DNA of 40,391 nucleotides, taken from assembly GCF_008274215.1 (NCBI RefSeq), contig NZ_VTPS01000023.1, forward strand, positions 1 to 40,391, given 5' to 3'. Every line of letters starts with the position of its first letter. Position 1 is the first letter of the stretch. The position numbers were made by a program, and so were the translations under genes. The notes under the pieces are model-generated. The model ran no database searches. It was not told the origin of the DNA and was given only the letters and a program-made list of their open reading frames with translations. The DNA is from Calorimonas adulescens (lineage in GTDB: Bacteria > Bacillota > Thermoanaerobacteria > Thermoanaerobacterales > UBA4877). This document shows, piece by piece, positions 18,087 to 27,156 of the stretch.

Positions 18087-19514
18087 TCATTGCTTAGCTT
18101 CTATTTCACCAATTAGAGTATAAGCCCTGGCTTCTGTTATTTTGACATTTACAAAATTGCCTATGAGAGATCTGTCACCTTCAAAATGTACTAGTTTATT
18201 TGTTCTTGTTCTACCGCTTAATTTATTTGGGTCTTTTTTACTTATTTCTTCTACCAATACAGGTTCAATATTGTTTACAAGATTACTATTCTTTTCATAG
18301 CTTATTGAGTTCTGTAATTCAATAAGCTTATCCAATCTTTCATGTTTTATGTTTTCTGGTATCTGATTTTCCATTTGAGCTGCCTTAGTACCCACTCTTA
18401 TTGAATAGATAAAGGTATAAGCTAAATCGAATTCCGCTTTTCTTACAAGGTCCATTGTTTCCATAAAATCTGCATCTGTTTCACCTGGGAATCCAACAAT
18501 TATATCTGTGGTTATAGCAATACCTGGAATATTGCTTCTTAATTTATCTACCAGTTCTAGATAATTCTCTTTTGTATAATGCCTGTTCATCAGCCTCAAA
18601 ATTTGGTTGCTGCCGGACTGCACAGGTAAATGAATATGCTCACATACTTTTTGGCAATCTCTCATCGCATAAATTAGTTTATCAGACAGATCTTTAGGAT
18701 GAGATGTTGTAAATCTAATTCTTTCGATACCGTCTATTTCGTTAATCATATACAACAGGTCGGGAAAATCTATTTTCGTTTTTAAACCATGGCCATAAGA
18801 GTTGACATTTTGTCCAAGTAGAGTGACTTCTTTATATCCGTCTTCAGCGAGACTTTTTATTTCACCTATTATATCTTCAGGCTCACGACTCCTTTCTCTA
18901 CCACGTACATACGGAACAATACAATAGGAACAGAAATTGTTACAGCCATACATAATATTTACATATGCCTTCACCTTGTCTTTACGGATAACGGGAAGAT
19001 TTTCGATAATATCATTATTTTCTTCCCACACATCACAAACAGCCGAGTTGCTTTGAAGAACTTTATTTATCAATATAGGGAGCTCATGGATATTATGTGT
19101 ACCAAATATCAAATCAATATAAGGATAATGATTTAATACGTAATTTTTCATGTTTTCTTCCTGCATCATGCATCCACAGATACCAATAATTAAATCAGGC
19201 TTAGTATTTTTTAATGGTTTTAATTGTGAAATACGTCCTAAAACCCTATTTTCAGCATGCTCACGTACACTGCATGTATTAAATATTATTATGTCACTTT
19301 CTTTAGCTGAATTTGCATGCTCATAACCCATTTCTTCAAGTATACCACTAATTATTTCTGTATCATGTTCATTCATCTGGCAACCAAATGTATATATAAG
19401 ATATCTTTTTCTATCACCAGTTTTATTATAATAATTATCATTTATATTTTTAACTTCAATCACTGCATTTTTTATATCATCAATTTTAATATCATGTATT
19501 GTATTTGATCCCAT
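18087..19514 (-). CDS. miaB: tRNA-2-methylthio-N6-dimethylallyladenosine synthase MiaB
   Basis: MiaB is a radical-SAM methylthiotransferase acting on i6A37 of tRNA, the product of MiaA. The 475-residue protein shows the N-terminal UPF0004 domain with cluster cysteines C45, C81 and C115. The radical-SAM motif is C191-x3-C195-x2-C198 in [11 protein letters not shown], followed by [12 protein letters not shown], and a C-terminal TRAM domain ends the protein. The first 35 residues are a poorly conserved extension. AGGAGG lies before the ATG. It is 21 bases after cheR and 59 bases before mutS. Confidence 0.95.
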   Translation of the reverse strand: MGSNTIHDIKIDDIKNAVIEVKNINDNYYNKTGDRKRYLIYTFGCQMNEHDTEIISGILEEMGYEHANSAKESDIIIFNTCSVREHAENRVLGRISQLKPLKNTKPDLIIGICGCMMQEENMKNYVLNHYPYIDLIFGTHNIHELPILINKVLQSNSAVCDVWEENNDIIENLPVIRKDKVKAYVNIMYGCNNFCSYCIVPYVRGRERSREPEDIIGEIKSLAEDGYKEVTLLGQNVNSYGHGLKTKIDFPDLLYMINEIDGIERIRFTTSHPKDLSDKLIYAMRDCQKVCEHIHLPVQSGSNQILRLMNRHYTKENYLELVDKLRSNIPGIAITTDIIVGFPGETDADFMETMDLVRKAEFDLAYTFIYSIRVGTKAAQMENQIPENIKHERLDKLIELQNSISYEKNSNLVNNIEPVLVEEISKKDPNKLSGRTRTNKLVHFEGDRSLIGNFVNVKITEARAYTLIGEIEAKQ

Positions 19515-19535
19515 GTTGTGTCCTCCTTGTAAACA

Positions 19536-20303
19536 TCACAATTTTCTATAAAAGAATGTTTTATATGCCTCTAATCCATAGTTCTGTGGGAAAATAATTT
19601 GTTCAGTATTTCCAACAAACAATATTCCGCCCTTATTTAATGAGTTTGAGAGATTTGTTAATACAAAATTTTTTGCTTCCTCAGTAAAATAAATTAATAC
19701 ATTTCTGCATAAGATGAGATCAAAATTCTTTGGATAACCATCTCTCAATAAATTAAATGTATCAAATTTTATGTTCTGTTTAAATGAGTCCTTTACTCTA
19801 TATTTATTGTTGTCTAACTTAATGAAATATCTTTCAAGCAAGTTTGTATCTATATTTTTTATCTGTCTAAAATCATACACCGCTTCGTGCGCTTTCTTTA
19901 ATTCATTGTTATCAATATCCGTTGCCAATAATTCATATCGGACTTCTAAATCAGAAAGAATAAATTGCAATGAGTACACTTCTTCCCCACTTGAACAGGC
20001 ACAACTCCAAATTTTTATATATTTCTTATTAGTATATAGCAGAGGGATAATACTATTCCTTAGGATGTTCCATTGTTCCGGATTTCTAAAAAATTCTGTA
20101 ACATTGATTGTTATATATCTTAAAAACTCAGCATAAAGATCCTTGTTTCTGTTCAGCACATCTAAAAACTCAGCATATGTTTTATAGCCATGCCTATTGA
20201 CAAACGTTGAAATTCTTCTTTTCATTTGTTTTTCTTTATAGAGATTCAGATCTATCCCAGACAAATCTAAAAAAGAAGATACAAAATAAGAAAAATCATT
20301 CAA
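19536..20303 (-). CDS. cheR: Chemotaxis methyltransferase CheR
   Basis: CheR methylates glutamates on chemoreceptors using S-adenosylmethionine. The 255-residue protein has the N-terminal CheR domain (about 1-75, with TINVTEFFRNPEQW) and a Rossmann SAM domain with IWSCACSSGEEVYSL (98-112), LLATDID and ILCRNVLIYF. I place the start at TTG 20303, 8 bases after AGGGGG. A GTG at 20348 is in frame but lies inside the speD terminator hairpin and adds unrelated residues. No che cluster is adjacent. It heads the miaB-mutSL-miaA-hfq run. The soluble receptor at 5805 is the only receptor in the window and a possible substrate (inference). Confidence 0.92.
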   Translation of the reverse strand: MNDFSYFVSSFLDLSGIDLNLYKEKQMKRRISTFVNRHGYKTYAEFLDVLNRNKDLYAEFLRYITINVTEFFRNPEQWNILRNSIIPLLYTNKKYIKIWSCACSSGEEVYSLQFILSDLEVRYELLATDIDNNELKKAHEAVYDFRQIKNIDTNLLERYFIKLDNNKYRVKDSFKQNIKFDTFNLLRDGYPKNFDLILCRNVLIYFTEEAKNFVLTNLSNSLNKGGILFVGNTEQIIFPQNYGLEAYKTFFYRKL

Positions 20304-20318
20304 ATTTAATTCCCCCTG

Positions 20319-20362
20319 GATTCTAAAAAAATGTGACTTGCAGGTCACATTTTTTTAGAATC
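20319..20362 (-). terminator. Perfect hairpin terminator after speD
   Basis: Arms of 19 bases (20319-20337 and 20344-20362) are perfectly complementary around a 6-base loop. Each contains a run of seven A or T residues. It begins at the speD stop and ends just before the cheR ribosome site, so it could terminate on either strand. Confidence 0.85.
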
Positions 20363-20735
20363 AATAATTTACCACTTTTATATTATTTTCAATCAAACCT
20401 CTCTTTACTTCAGTAGCTGTAATATGAGAAGCATGAAATTTTTCTGTAATATAATTACATGCATCCCATGGATTTACTTTGCTTCCGCAAGTAAATACAT
20501 CTACAGCTGCATAGCCTAATTCTGGCCATGTATGGATTGTTAAATGTGACTCTGAAATTATTACTACTCCACTAACGCCCTGAGGGCTAAATTTATGGAA
20601 TGCAATTTCTCTTACTTCTGCTCCTGCAATAATTGCAGCGTCTACCATTATTTTTTCAATTTGTTCTTTGTCGTTTAATATGTTTTCATCACATCCATAA
20701 ATTTCAGCCAAAATATGACGGCCCAAAGCGTTCAT
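20361..20735 (-). CDS. speD: S-adenosylmethionine decarboxylase proenzyme
   Basis: SpeD decarboxylates S-adenosylmethionine to supply the aminopropyl donor for spermidine synthase. The 124-residue length matches the short Bacillus/Thermotoga form. Self-cleavage at E62-S63 in ISESHLTIHTW would create the pyruvoyl group on S63. H68 and C83 (DVFTCG) are the other expected catalytic residues. AGGAGG lies 10 bases before the ATG, and a good sigma-A promoter is upstream. It is followed by a perfect hairpin terminator. Its partner speE lies about 10 kb away at 30076. Confidence 0.95.
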   Translation of the reverse strand: MNALGRHILAEIYGCDENILNDKEQIEKIMVDAAIIAGAEVREIAFHKFSPQGVSGVVIISESHLTIHTWPELGYAAVDVFTCGSKVNPWDACNYITEKFHASHITATEVKRGLIENNIKVVNY

Positions 20736-20775
20736 TCATTCTCTGCCTCCTTTATCACCCTTTTCAATAAGATAA

Positions 20776-20803
20776 ATTGTAGCAGATTTAAGGGAAAAGT
20801 CAA
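20776..20803 (-). promoter_or_regulatory. Sigma-A promoter of speD
   Basis: On the minus strand TTGACT (20798-20803) and TACAAT (20776-20781) are separated by 16 bases. The speD start follows 40 bases after the -10, with AGGAGG in between. Confidence 0.75.
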
Positions 20804-20857
20804 TAGTTTTTATTATATTTGATGCATTATCATTAATTTTTTATTATAATCCTTGAT

Positions 20858-21727
20858 TTATTCTGTATCTCTTTGATTATCTCTATTTTTGTTATTAAAA
20901 CTTAAAATGGTTTCCACAACTTCGTTTATTATCCAATCTGGTGTAGAGGCACCCGCTGTAATGCCAATATTATCATAATTTCTGAAATCTATTTTTGGTA
21001 AATCATCTTTGGTTTCGATCATATAAGTTTCTTTGCAGTTCGACTTGCATATCTCATATAATTTTTTCGTGTTAGAACTATTATATCCACCAATTACTAT
21101 CATTATATCAGCAAGCTGGGAAAGTTTGTAAGCTGACTCTTGCCTTTCTTTGGTAGAATCACATATAGTGTTAAAAACATTTATGTTTTTAATTTTATCA
21201 GAAAGGATATTTATAATTCTATCAAAAGATTCTTGCTTTAATGTTGTTTGGGCAACAACACAAACATTATCAATTTGTGGTAGCTCCTTAGCTTCATCTT
21301 CAGTGTTAATTATGATAGCAGTATTATCAACCCACCCATTAACACCAATAACTTCAGGATGAGTTTTGTCGCCTATTATTATGATCTTATAGCCCTCTTT
21401 GTAAAATTTATTAGCTATATGTTGAACTTTCTTTACAAAAGGACATGTCATATCAATAATATTTATATTCCTCTTTTTTAGTGTATAAAAAGTATCTTTA
21501 GGAATTCCATGTGTTCTTATAAATAATATGTCATTTTTATTGAGCGAATCGATGCTTTCGATAATTTTTACTCCTTTACTTGTCAAATCATCTATCACCT
21601 TAGGGTTATGAATGATAGGTCCCCATAAATATATCTTTTTTCCCTTTTCTATTTCGTCATAAATTTTCTTTATAGCCCTACTTACGCCAAAGCAAAAACC
21701 AGAATTATCCGCTATGATAATGTTCAA
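20858..21727 (-). CDS. ispH: 4-hydroxy-3-methylbut-2-enyl diphosphate reductase IspH
   Basis: IspH is the last enzyme of the MEP isoprenoid pathway, an iron-sulfur protein making IPP and DMAPP. The 289-residue protein has the three cluster cysteines C12 (GFCFGV), C95 (MTCPFV) and C189 (TICDST). H40, H123 and E125 (KTHPEV) also belong to the active site. In many Clostridia IspH is fused to a ribosomal S1-like protein; this copy ends at the normal IspH length with no fusion. The start is TTG, 9 bases after GGAGGA, and lies just before the plsC stop. The TTG start is supported by spacing and family alignment. Confidence 0.94.
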   Translation of the reverse strand: MNIIIADNSGFCFGVSRAIKKIYDEIEKGKKIYLWGPIIHNPKVIDDLTSKGVKIIESIDSLNKNDILFIRTHGIPKDTFYTLKKRNINIIDMTCPFVKKVQHIANKFYKEGYKIIIIGDKTHPEVIGVNGWVDNTAIIINTEDEAKELPQIDNVCVVAQTTLKQESFDRIINILSDKIKNINVFNTICDSTKERQESAYKLSQLADIMIVIGGYNSSNTKKLYEICKSNCKETYMIETKDDLPKIDFRNYDNIGITAGASTPDWIINEVVETILSFNNKNRDNQRDTE

Positions 21728-21729
21728 AG

Positions 21730-22314
21730 CTATTCTTCCTCCATTAGAAGTTTTATTTTATCTATGATCTGTTGACTGATACGTTTATAATCTTCATTAG
21801 TTAACTTTGCATTATAATACTCGGATAAGTCATATGATGCGCCGAGTTTTATTGTAATCTTTGAAAATAATTTATAATTTCCAATAATAGCAACAGGAAC
21901 AACAGGTACCTTCATCTTTATTGCAAGCATAGCAACCCCCGGTTCTGCCTGGCCAAGTTCACCGTTTCGACTCCTTGTACCCTCAGGGAAAATTCCTAAC
22001 ACTTTCCCCTCTTTTAAAAGCTTCATAGAATACTTTATAGCAGATATATCTGAAGTACCCCTCTTAACAGGGAAAGCCCCCAGTGCCTTTAAAATAATGC
22101 TAAAAAAAATATTTTCAAATAGTTCCTGCTTTGCCATATAATAAACTGTCCTGTTAACAAAACAAGCTACAAGTGGAGGGTCAATATTACTTTTATGATT
22201 AGGACAAATTATGCACCCCCCTGTCTCAGGCATGTTGTTAAGCCCGATTACCTCTACTTTATATAAAATCCTAAGAACAGTTCCTACAACAAATTTTGCT
22301 ATCCTATAAAACAA
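21730..22314 (-). CDS. plsC: 1-acyl-sn-glycerol-3-phosphate acyltransferase
   Basis: PlsC adds the second acyl chain to lysophosphatidic acid at the inner membrane face. The 194-residue protein has the catalytic HX4D motif NHKSNID (H40, D45), a GAFPVKRG motif, FPEGTRSR (109-116) and a late VPVVPVAI. A short hydrophobic N-terminal stretch probably anchors it. The start is TTG, with a GGGGGAT ribosome site inside the end of cmk. cmk, plsC and ispH are nearly contiguous, a grouping common in Clostridia. Confidence 0.93.
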   Translation of the reverse strand: MFYRIAKFVVGTVLRILYKVEVIGLNNMPETGGCIICPNHKSNIDPPLVACFVNRTVYYMAKQELFENIFFSIILKALGAFPVKRGTSDISAIKYSMKLLKEGKVLGIFPEGTRSRNGELGQAEPGVAMLAIKMKVPVVPVAIIGNYKLFSKITIKLGASYDLSEYYNAKLTNEDYKRISQQIIDKIKLLMEEE

Positions 22315-22315
22315 T

Positions 22316-22966
22316 TTAATGATCCCCCATTAAATAAATTATTTCATTCACTATTTCCTCAACGGTTTTGTTAGTAGTATCAATCACTATAGCATCATTA
22401 GCAATTTGTAATGGAGACACAGGTCTGTTTGAATCCATTTCATCCCTTTTTTTCATGTCTAATAATATATCTTCGTAATTTGCACATACACCTTTATCCC
22501 TAATCTCCTTTGTTCTTCGCTTGGCCCGCTCTTCAATACTGGCAGTTAAGAAAATCTTTAGATTTGCATCTGGGAAAACTACAGTACCTATATCTCTTCC
22601 GTCCATTATTATATCTTTATGTTTGGCTATATTCTTTTGAATATTAACCATTATTTCCCTTATCTCAGGGATAGAAGATATAATTGGTACAAGTTTATCT
22701 ACATCTCTTGCCCTGATTTCATCTGTTACATCAACATTATCAAGATATATACGGTCATCTGCAATGCTGATATTTGTAGTCATTAGAACATTGATTAAAG
22801 CATTTTTATCTTCGACATTAATTTTTTTCTTGATGATTTTCAACGTAAAAGCCCTGTACATTGCTCCTGAGTCAATATATACAAATTTTAACTTTTCTGC
22901 AAGAGATTTAGCTACTGTACTTTTCCCTGCACCAGCTGGCCCATCAATCGCTATTTTGTATCCCAT
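22316..22966 (-). CDS. cmk: Cytidylate kinase
   Basis: Cmk phosphorylates CMP and dCMP using ATP. The 216-residue protein has the P-loop GPAGAGKST near residue 9, YIDSGAMYRA for CMP binding, MDGRDIGTVVFPDA, and the lid region EERAKRRTKEI. Length is normal for the bacterial enzyme. AGGAGA precedes the ATG. It lies 12 bases after the histidine phosphatase gene and 1 base before plsC, so the three are very likely one transcript. Confidence 0.95.
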   Translation of the reverse strand: MGYKIAIDGPAGAGKSTVAKSLAEKLKFVYIDSGAMYRAFTLKIIKKKINVEDKNALINVLMTTNISIADDRIYLDNVDVTDEIRARDVDKLVPIISSIPEIREIMVNIQKNIAKHKDIIMDGRDIGTVVFPDANLKIFLTASIEERAKRRTKEIRDKGVCANYEDILLDMKKRDEMDSNRPVSPLQIANDAIVIDTTNKTVEEIVNEIIYLMGDH

Positions 22967-22978
22967 TGTGACATTCTC

Positions 22979-23578
22979 CTATAAATAACATGTATCGTTA
23001 TATAAAAGTAAAGTGGCTTTTCCATCATTAATATCTATAATGTTTAATGCTCCATTATCCTGTTTTAAATTTTTGTATACATTTAAGTCAATATTTAATA
23101 AACTAAGAATTAATACCTTAATAAATGTACCATGTGTAACGATAATGATGTTGTCATCTTTATTTTTTAAATAAATTTCTTGGATAAATTCTAAAGCTCT
23201 TCTTTTAACATCATATAAATTTTCACCGCCATTAAATGAAACTTCCGCTGGTTTATCCTGCCACAGTAATAGCTTTTCATGATACAGATTGTCTATCTGT
23301 TCTAAGGATAGACCTTGCCACTCTCCAAAATGCATTTCTCGAAGTCTTTTATCTGTTACAAAAGGGATCTTTAGGGTATCAGAAATTATCTTTGCAGTAC
23401 TTCTGGCTCTCATTAAGTCACTTGCAAAAATATAATTTACCGTGAAATTTATTAACCTATTTGCCGTTAATTGAGCTTGTACGATACCCTCTTTAGATAG
23501 TGGAATATCAAGGCATCCCTGAATCCTGCTATTTTTGTTCCACTCGGTTGCACCATGTCTTACAATTAAGAGTTTCAT
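22979..23578 (-). CDS. Histidine phosphatase family protein (GpmB/CobC-like)
   Basis: A 199-residue cofactor-independent-of-metal phosphatase of the phosphoglycerate mutase superfamily. LIVRHGATEWN (4-14) supplies the phospho-accepting histidine H8, LREMHFGEWQGLSLE gives the acid residue, and VTHGTFIK supplies the second histidine. Substrates in this family range from phosphoglycerate to alpha-ribazole phosphate and nucleotides, and no cobalamin or glycolysis genes are adjacent to decide. It is linked to the RpiR regulator (14-base gap) and cmk (12-base gap). Confidence 0.85.
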   Translation of the reverse strand: MKLLIVRHGATEWNKNSRIQGCLDIPLSKEGIVQAQLTANRLINFTVNYIFASDLMRARSTAKIISDTLKIPFVTDKRLREMHFGEWQGLSLEQIDNLYHEKLLLWQDKPAEVSFNGGENLYDVKRRALEFIQEIYLKNKDDNIIIVTHGTFIKVLILSLLNIDLNVYKNLKQDNGALNIIDINDGKATLLLYNDTCYL

Positions 23579-23592
23579 GTTAGCTCACCAAC

Positions 23593-24450
23593 TTAAGGTT
23601 TATTGGCATATACTTCATACTTCTGCCATAAATTTTCTAAATTCTTAAATGTTGTTGTAATCTTTTCCTTTTCTCTTAAGCCCAATGCTACTATTAGTGC
23701 ATTAATTAAACTCATGGGTGCAACAAGCGAGTCCACAAAGGAATCCATATCACTTTTTGCTATTAAAATTTTATCACTTAGCGGAGCAAGTGGAGATATC
23801 AAACTATCAGTTATGGCTATAATCTTAGCCTTTTTCTCTTTGGCATACATTAAAGCATCTATAGTTTTTTTGGAATATCTTGGGAATCCTATACCAATGA
23901 TAACATCTTCCACAGAAATTTTAATTATCTGCTCAAAGATGTCACTTATGCCCAATTTGATGACTATGACATTATCTAAGATTAAATTTAAATAAAATCC
24001 CAAATATTCAGCTAATGCTGTTGAGCTTCTTAATCCAATAATGTATATTTTTTTTGCTGAGTAAATCATATCTATAACTTCTTCGAAATCATTAAAATTT
24101 AATTCGTTCATAGTATCGCGTATATCTTCCATGTCAGATTTTAAGACAGCTTTTACGATGTTTTCTCCGTTATGATAGTCGTCTGCCAATTCTAACCGTT
24201 GAACTGTAGTTAACTTATTTTTGATCAGTTCTTGCAGTGCTTTTTGCAATTCAGGGTATCCTTCGTATCCTAATACGTTTGCAAATCTCACTACCGTTGA
24301 TTCGCTTACATTCACGGTACTACCTAACTTTGCAGCAGTAAGAAATGCCGCTTTATCATAATGGTTTAGTATATATTCAGCAATTAATTTTTGACTTTTA
24401 CTTAGTTTTTGATAATTGTCCTGAATTTTGTTTATAATATCCTTTTCCAT
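23593..24450 (-). CDS. RpiR-family transcriptional regulator
   Basis: A 285-residue regulator with an N-terminal RpiR helix-turn-helix (about 1-75, with TVNVSESTVVRFANVLGY) and a C-terminal SIS domain (about 125-250, with IYIIGLRSSTALAEYLG and GFPRYSKKTIDAL). SIS domains bind phosphosugars, so sugar-phosphate sensing is likely. The target is unknown. The gene is 30 bases after korC and 14 bases before a histidine phosphatase gene, so it may regulate this neighbourhood, though that is inference. A modest AGGAATG ribosome site precedes the ATG. Confidence 0.9.
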   Translation of the reverse strand: MEKDIINKIQDNYQKLSKSQKLIAEYILNHYDKAAFLTAAKLGSTVNVSESTVVRFANVLGYEGYPELQKALQELIKNKLTTVQRLELADDYHNGENIVKAVLKSDMEDIRDTMNELNFNDFEEVIDMIYSAKKIYIIGLRSSTALAEYLGFYLNLILDNVIVIKLGISDIFEQIIKISVEDVIIGIGFPRYSKKTIDALMYAKEKKAKIIAITDSLISPLAPLSDKILIAKSDMDSFVDSLVAPMSLINALIVALGLREKEKITTTFKNLENLWQKYEVYANKP

Positions 24451-24480
24451 TGATTATATCATTCCTCATCATGTTATTAT

Positions 24481-25011
24481 TTATATATTACTAAATAATT
24501 TAAATCCTATTTCTAAGGCCATTTTATTGATATCTAAAAAAGATCTTGGCACACGATCAAGAACTGCTTTTTCTAATGATCCCTTACTCACTACGTTTGT
24601 AATACTTTGTAATGCTGCCAATGCTACGATATTAGTTGTTATTGGTTTTTTGATTTCCAACTCTGCGGTTTTTATTATTGGCAAACTAACAACCGTAGCC
24701 TCAGAATTTTCCGTAACTTGAATTGAATCATCTATAAGTATTATGCCATTTTTTGAGACATTTTTAAAGTATTTTTTATAAGCGTCAACAGAAAGAATTA
24801 ATAATATATCAGGAAGTATTACTTTAGGATAATTTATTTCATCATCACTTATTATAATTTCTGCTTTGCTTGCACCACCTCTGGCTTCAGGTCCATATGA
24901 CTGAGATTGAATTGCATTTAAGCCATCATAAATAGCGGCTTCGGCAAGGATAACACCGGCCAAAATAATACCTTGCCCTCCTTCACCGGACAGTCTAATT
25001 TCATGTTTCAT
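24481..25011 (-). CDS. korC: 2-oxoacid:ferredoxin oxidoreductase, gamma subunit
   Basis: The 176-residue gamma subunit of a KOR-type enzyme. It shows the conserved RLSGEGGQGIILAGVILAEA N-terminus and SQSYGPEARGGASKAEI. With the delta, alpha and beta genes just upstream it completes the four-part complex, which oxidises a 2-oxoacid such as 2-oxoglutarate to acyl-CoA and CO2 while reducing ferredoxin, or runs in reverse. AGGAGG precedes the ATG. The gap from korB is 3 bases. Confidence 0.93.
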   Translation of the reverse strand: MKHEIRLSGEGGQGIILAGVILAEAAIYDGLNAIQSQSYGPEARGGASKAEIIISDDEINYPKVILPDILLILSVDAYKKYFKNVSKNGIILIDDSIQVTENSEATVVSLPIIKTAELEIKKPITTNIVALAALQSITNVVSKGSLEKAVLDRVPRSFLDINKMALEIGFKLFSNI

Positions 25012-25014
25012 ATA

Positions 25015-25839
25015 TTAGCCCTCCTGCAATTGCAATTTATCTATAATTTTCTGATACTCTTCAGTATATTCCGGTTCATCTATGCATTTAAATTCACCAG
25101 TTAAGAACTTATCCGCTAAAAATTCAGACTTCATTCTTGAGGCAGCTTTAATATCTATAGCATGTTTTCTTTGCCAATCCATCATATCAACAGCATCACC
25201 TTTTTTATTCTTGCGACCATAATAAGTAGGACATGTTGATACTCCCTCAACAAAAGAAAACCCCTTGTGCTGTATTGCTCGTTCCAACAAACCTATCATT
25301 TGGGTTGTGTTAAAAGCCGTTCCTCTTGCTATATAAGTAGCACCCGCAGCTTCTGCTAATTTGCAGGAATCAAAATTTCTTTCTATCATTCCATAGGGAG
25401 CAGTCATTGCATATTCCCCTGTTGGGGTAGTTGGTGAATATTGCCCTCCTGTCATTCCATATATGCTATTGTTGAACAGAACAACAGTGATATCAATGTT
25501 CCTACGTGCTGCATGAATAAAATGATTACCACCTATGGCAAGGCAATCTCCATCTCCTGTTATTACTATGACAGTAAGTTCTGGATTGGCCAGTTTAATA
25601 CCAGTAGCAAATGCAATGGCCCTACCGTGAGTAGTATGAAGTGTATCGAAATTCATATAACCTGTAGCTCTTGATGAACAACCTATCCCAGAAACTATAA
25701 CCACTTTATCTTGATTAAGTCTGAGATTATCTATGGCATGAGCTATATCATTCATCAATATCCCATTACCACACCCTTCACACCAGATATGTGGTAATGT
25801 ATCAACTCTAAAATATTGTTTTACGAATTCACTGGGCAT
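25015..25839 (-). CDS. korB: 2-oxoacid:ferredoxin oxidoreductase, beta subunit
   Basis: The 274-residue thiamine-diphosphate subunit. Cluster-ligand cysteines are in WCEGCGNG and GIGCSSR. The ThDP/Mg motif begins GDGDCLAIGGNHF and closes at LFNNSIYGMTGGQ. TPTGEYAMTAPYG and the C-terminal region fit KorB rather than the longer pyruvate enzymes. 2-Oxoglutarate is the most likely substrate, though branched-chain or other 2-oxoacids are possible. Its ATG overlaps the korA stop by one base, with GAGGAGG upstream, showing tight coupling. Confidence 0.93.
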   Translation of the reverse strand: MPSEFVKQYFRVDTLPHIWCEGCGNGILMNDIAHAIDNLRLNQDKVVIVSGIGCSSRATGYMNFDTLHTTHGRAIAFATGIKLANPELTVIVITGDGDCLAIGGNHFIHAARRNIDITVVLFNNSIYGMTGGQYSPTTPTGEYAMTAPYGMIERNFDSCKLAEAAGATYIARGTAFNTTQMIGLLERAIQHKGFSFVEGVSTCPTYYGRKNKKGDAVDMMDWQRKHAIDIKAASRMKSEFLADKFLTGEFKCIDEPEYTEEYQKIIDKLQLQEG

Positions 25840-26966
25840 CAGATAAACCTCCTCAATGATTCTATTATATACTTAGGTTCAATCAATTCGCCATTTACCT
25901 TACTTATTGAATAAACTTCAGCGTCATTACCAACTATTTTTTTTACTTCAGAATAATACTGCCCCATATTCATTTCAACAACAAATATTTTTCTATATTT
26001 TTTACCCAATTCTTTTATTTGTTTTTCGGGAGACGGCCATAATGTAATTGGTCTAAACAATCCGACTTTTATATTATTTTCCCTAAGTTCTCTAATACTC
26101 TCTTTTGCTGAACGTGCACACCCACCATAGGATATGATAACAAAGTCAGCATCATCCAATTGTTCCTCTTCATAAAAAATTATTTCATCCAAGTGTTTGT
26201 AAACTTTATTGTATAACCTTCTTACTAAATTTTCATGTACCTCAGGGGTTGTAGAAGGATAACCTTTTTCATTATGTGTCAGACCAGTAACATGGAAATG
26301 AAAACCATCACCAAATGAAGCAAGTGGTGGTACATCGTCAATGTCACCTTTATATGGATAATACTCTTTCCCCTTTTCAGGCTTTTTTCTATCAATAATT
26401 GTTAATGTAGATTTTTCAGGCAAAATAACCTTCTCCCTCAGATGACCTATTGTTTCCTCCATCAGCAAAATTACTGGCATACGAAACCTTTCTGCAAGAT
26501 TAAATGCATTTACAGTGTATATATATGTTTCAAAAACAGATGCTGGCGTCAAAACTATAATGGGATGATCACCATGTGTTCCCCATCGCGACTGCATAAC
26601 ATCGCCTTGGGCTGTCTGTGTAGGTAATCCTGTGCTCGGACCGCCTCTCTGCACGTTTACAATAACACATGGTATTTCGGCCATTAATGCGTAGCCAATA
26701 TTCTCCTGTTTTAAAGAAAAACCAGGACCACTAGTAGCTGTCATAACCTTGAGCCCTGTTAAAGATGCACCTAAAATAGCTGCTATACTCGCAATCTCAT
26801 CCTCCATTTGTATAAATTTCCCGCCAACCCTAGGGAGTAACTCCGCAGCTCTCTCAGCAATTTCAGTCGATGGGGTAATAGGATATCCTGCAAAAAATCT
26901 CATTCCCGCTGTAATAGCTCCTTCGACACATGCTTCATTACCCAGCATTAACCTTGGTGCGTTCAT
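25839..26966 (-). CDS. korA: 2-oxoacid:ferredoxin oxidoreductase, alpha subunit
   Basis: The 375-residue alpha subunit. It has LGNEACVEGAITAGMRFFAGYPITPS at the start (pyrimidine-side ThDP contacts), GASLTGLKVMTATSGPGFSL, QRGGPSTGLPTQTAQGD, and a C-terminal transketolase-like domain with VISYGGCARSAKES. These are the PFOR domain I and II features of KorA. It begins inside the end of korD (29-base overlap) with AAGGAGG upstream, and its stop overlaps korB. Confidence 0.94.
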   Translation of the reverse strand: MNAPRLMLGNEACVEGAITAGMRFFAGYPITPSTEIAERAAELLPRVGGKFIQMEDEIASIAAILGASLTGLKVMTATSGPGFSLKQENIGYALMAEIPCVIVNVQRGGPSTGLPTQTAQGDVMQSRWGTHGDHPIIVLTPASVFETYIYTVNAFNLAERFRMPVILLMEETIGHLREKVILPEKSTLTIIDRKKPEKGKEYYPYKGDIDDVPPLASFGDGFHFHVTGLTHNEKGYPSTTPEVHENLVRRLYNKVYKHLDEIIFYEEEQLDDADFVIISYGGCARSAKESIRELRENNIKVGLFRPITLWPSPEKQIKELGKKYRKIFVVEMNMGQYYSEVKKIVGNDAEVYSISKVNGELIEPKYIIESLRRFI

Positions 26967-27156
26967 TATTATTCCTCCTTATATAAATTGCAAAGTCTGG
27001 GCATTTCTCTTCGCATACACCGCATTCATTACACTTTTCATTATCAACGAGATAAACCTTATTATTTTTTATAGCCAAAACTTTTTTAGGGCAAAAAGCA
27101 ACGCAAATCCCGCATCCTTTGCACCAATCTTTTTCTATTAAAACTTTATCATACAT
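26938..27156 (-). CDS. korD: 2-oxoacid:ferredoxin oxidoreductase, delta (ferredoxin) subunit
   Basis: A 72-residue ferredoxin-like subunit with two 4Fe-4S sites: C12, C15, C18 and C22 (CKGCGIC with FCP) and C42, C45, C48 and C52 (CNECGVC with KCP). It relays electrons from the KorAB active site to ferredoxin. The ATG at 27156 is chosen because GGAGGT lies 10 bases upstream. The ATG at 27174 is in frame but that ribosome site would fall inside it. It heads the korDABC operon, with a promoter upstream at 27232-27260. Confidence 0.92.
   Translation of the reverse strand: MYDKVLIEKDWCKGCGICVAFCPKKVLAIKNNKVYLVDNEKCNECGVCEEKCPDFAIYIRRNNNERTKVNAG

Noticed and set aside
20304-20348. GTG start for cheR at 20348
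   Set aside because: It lies inside the speD terminator hairpin. The extra residues are its translation, and the TTG at 20303 has a well-spaced AGGGGG site.
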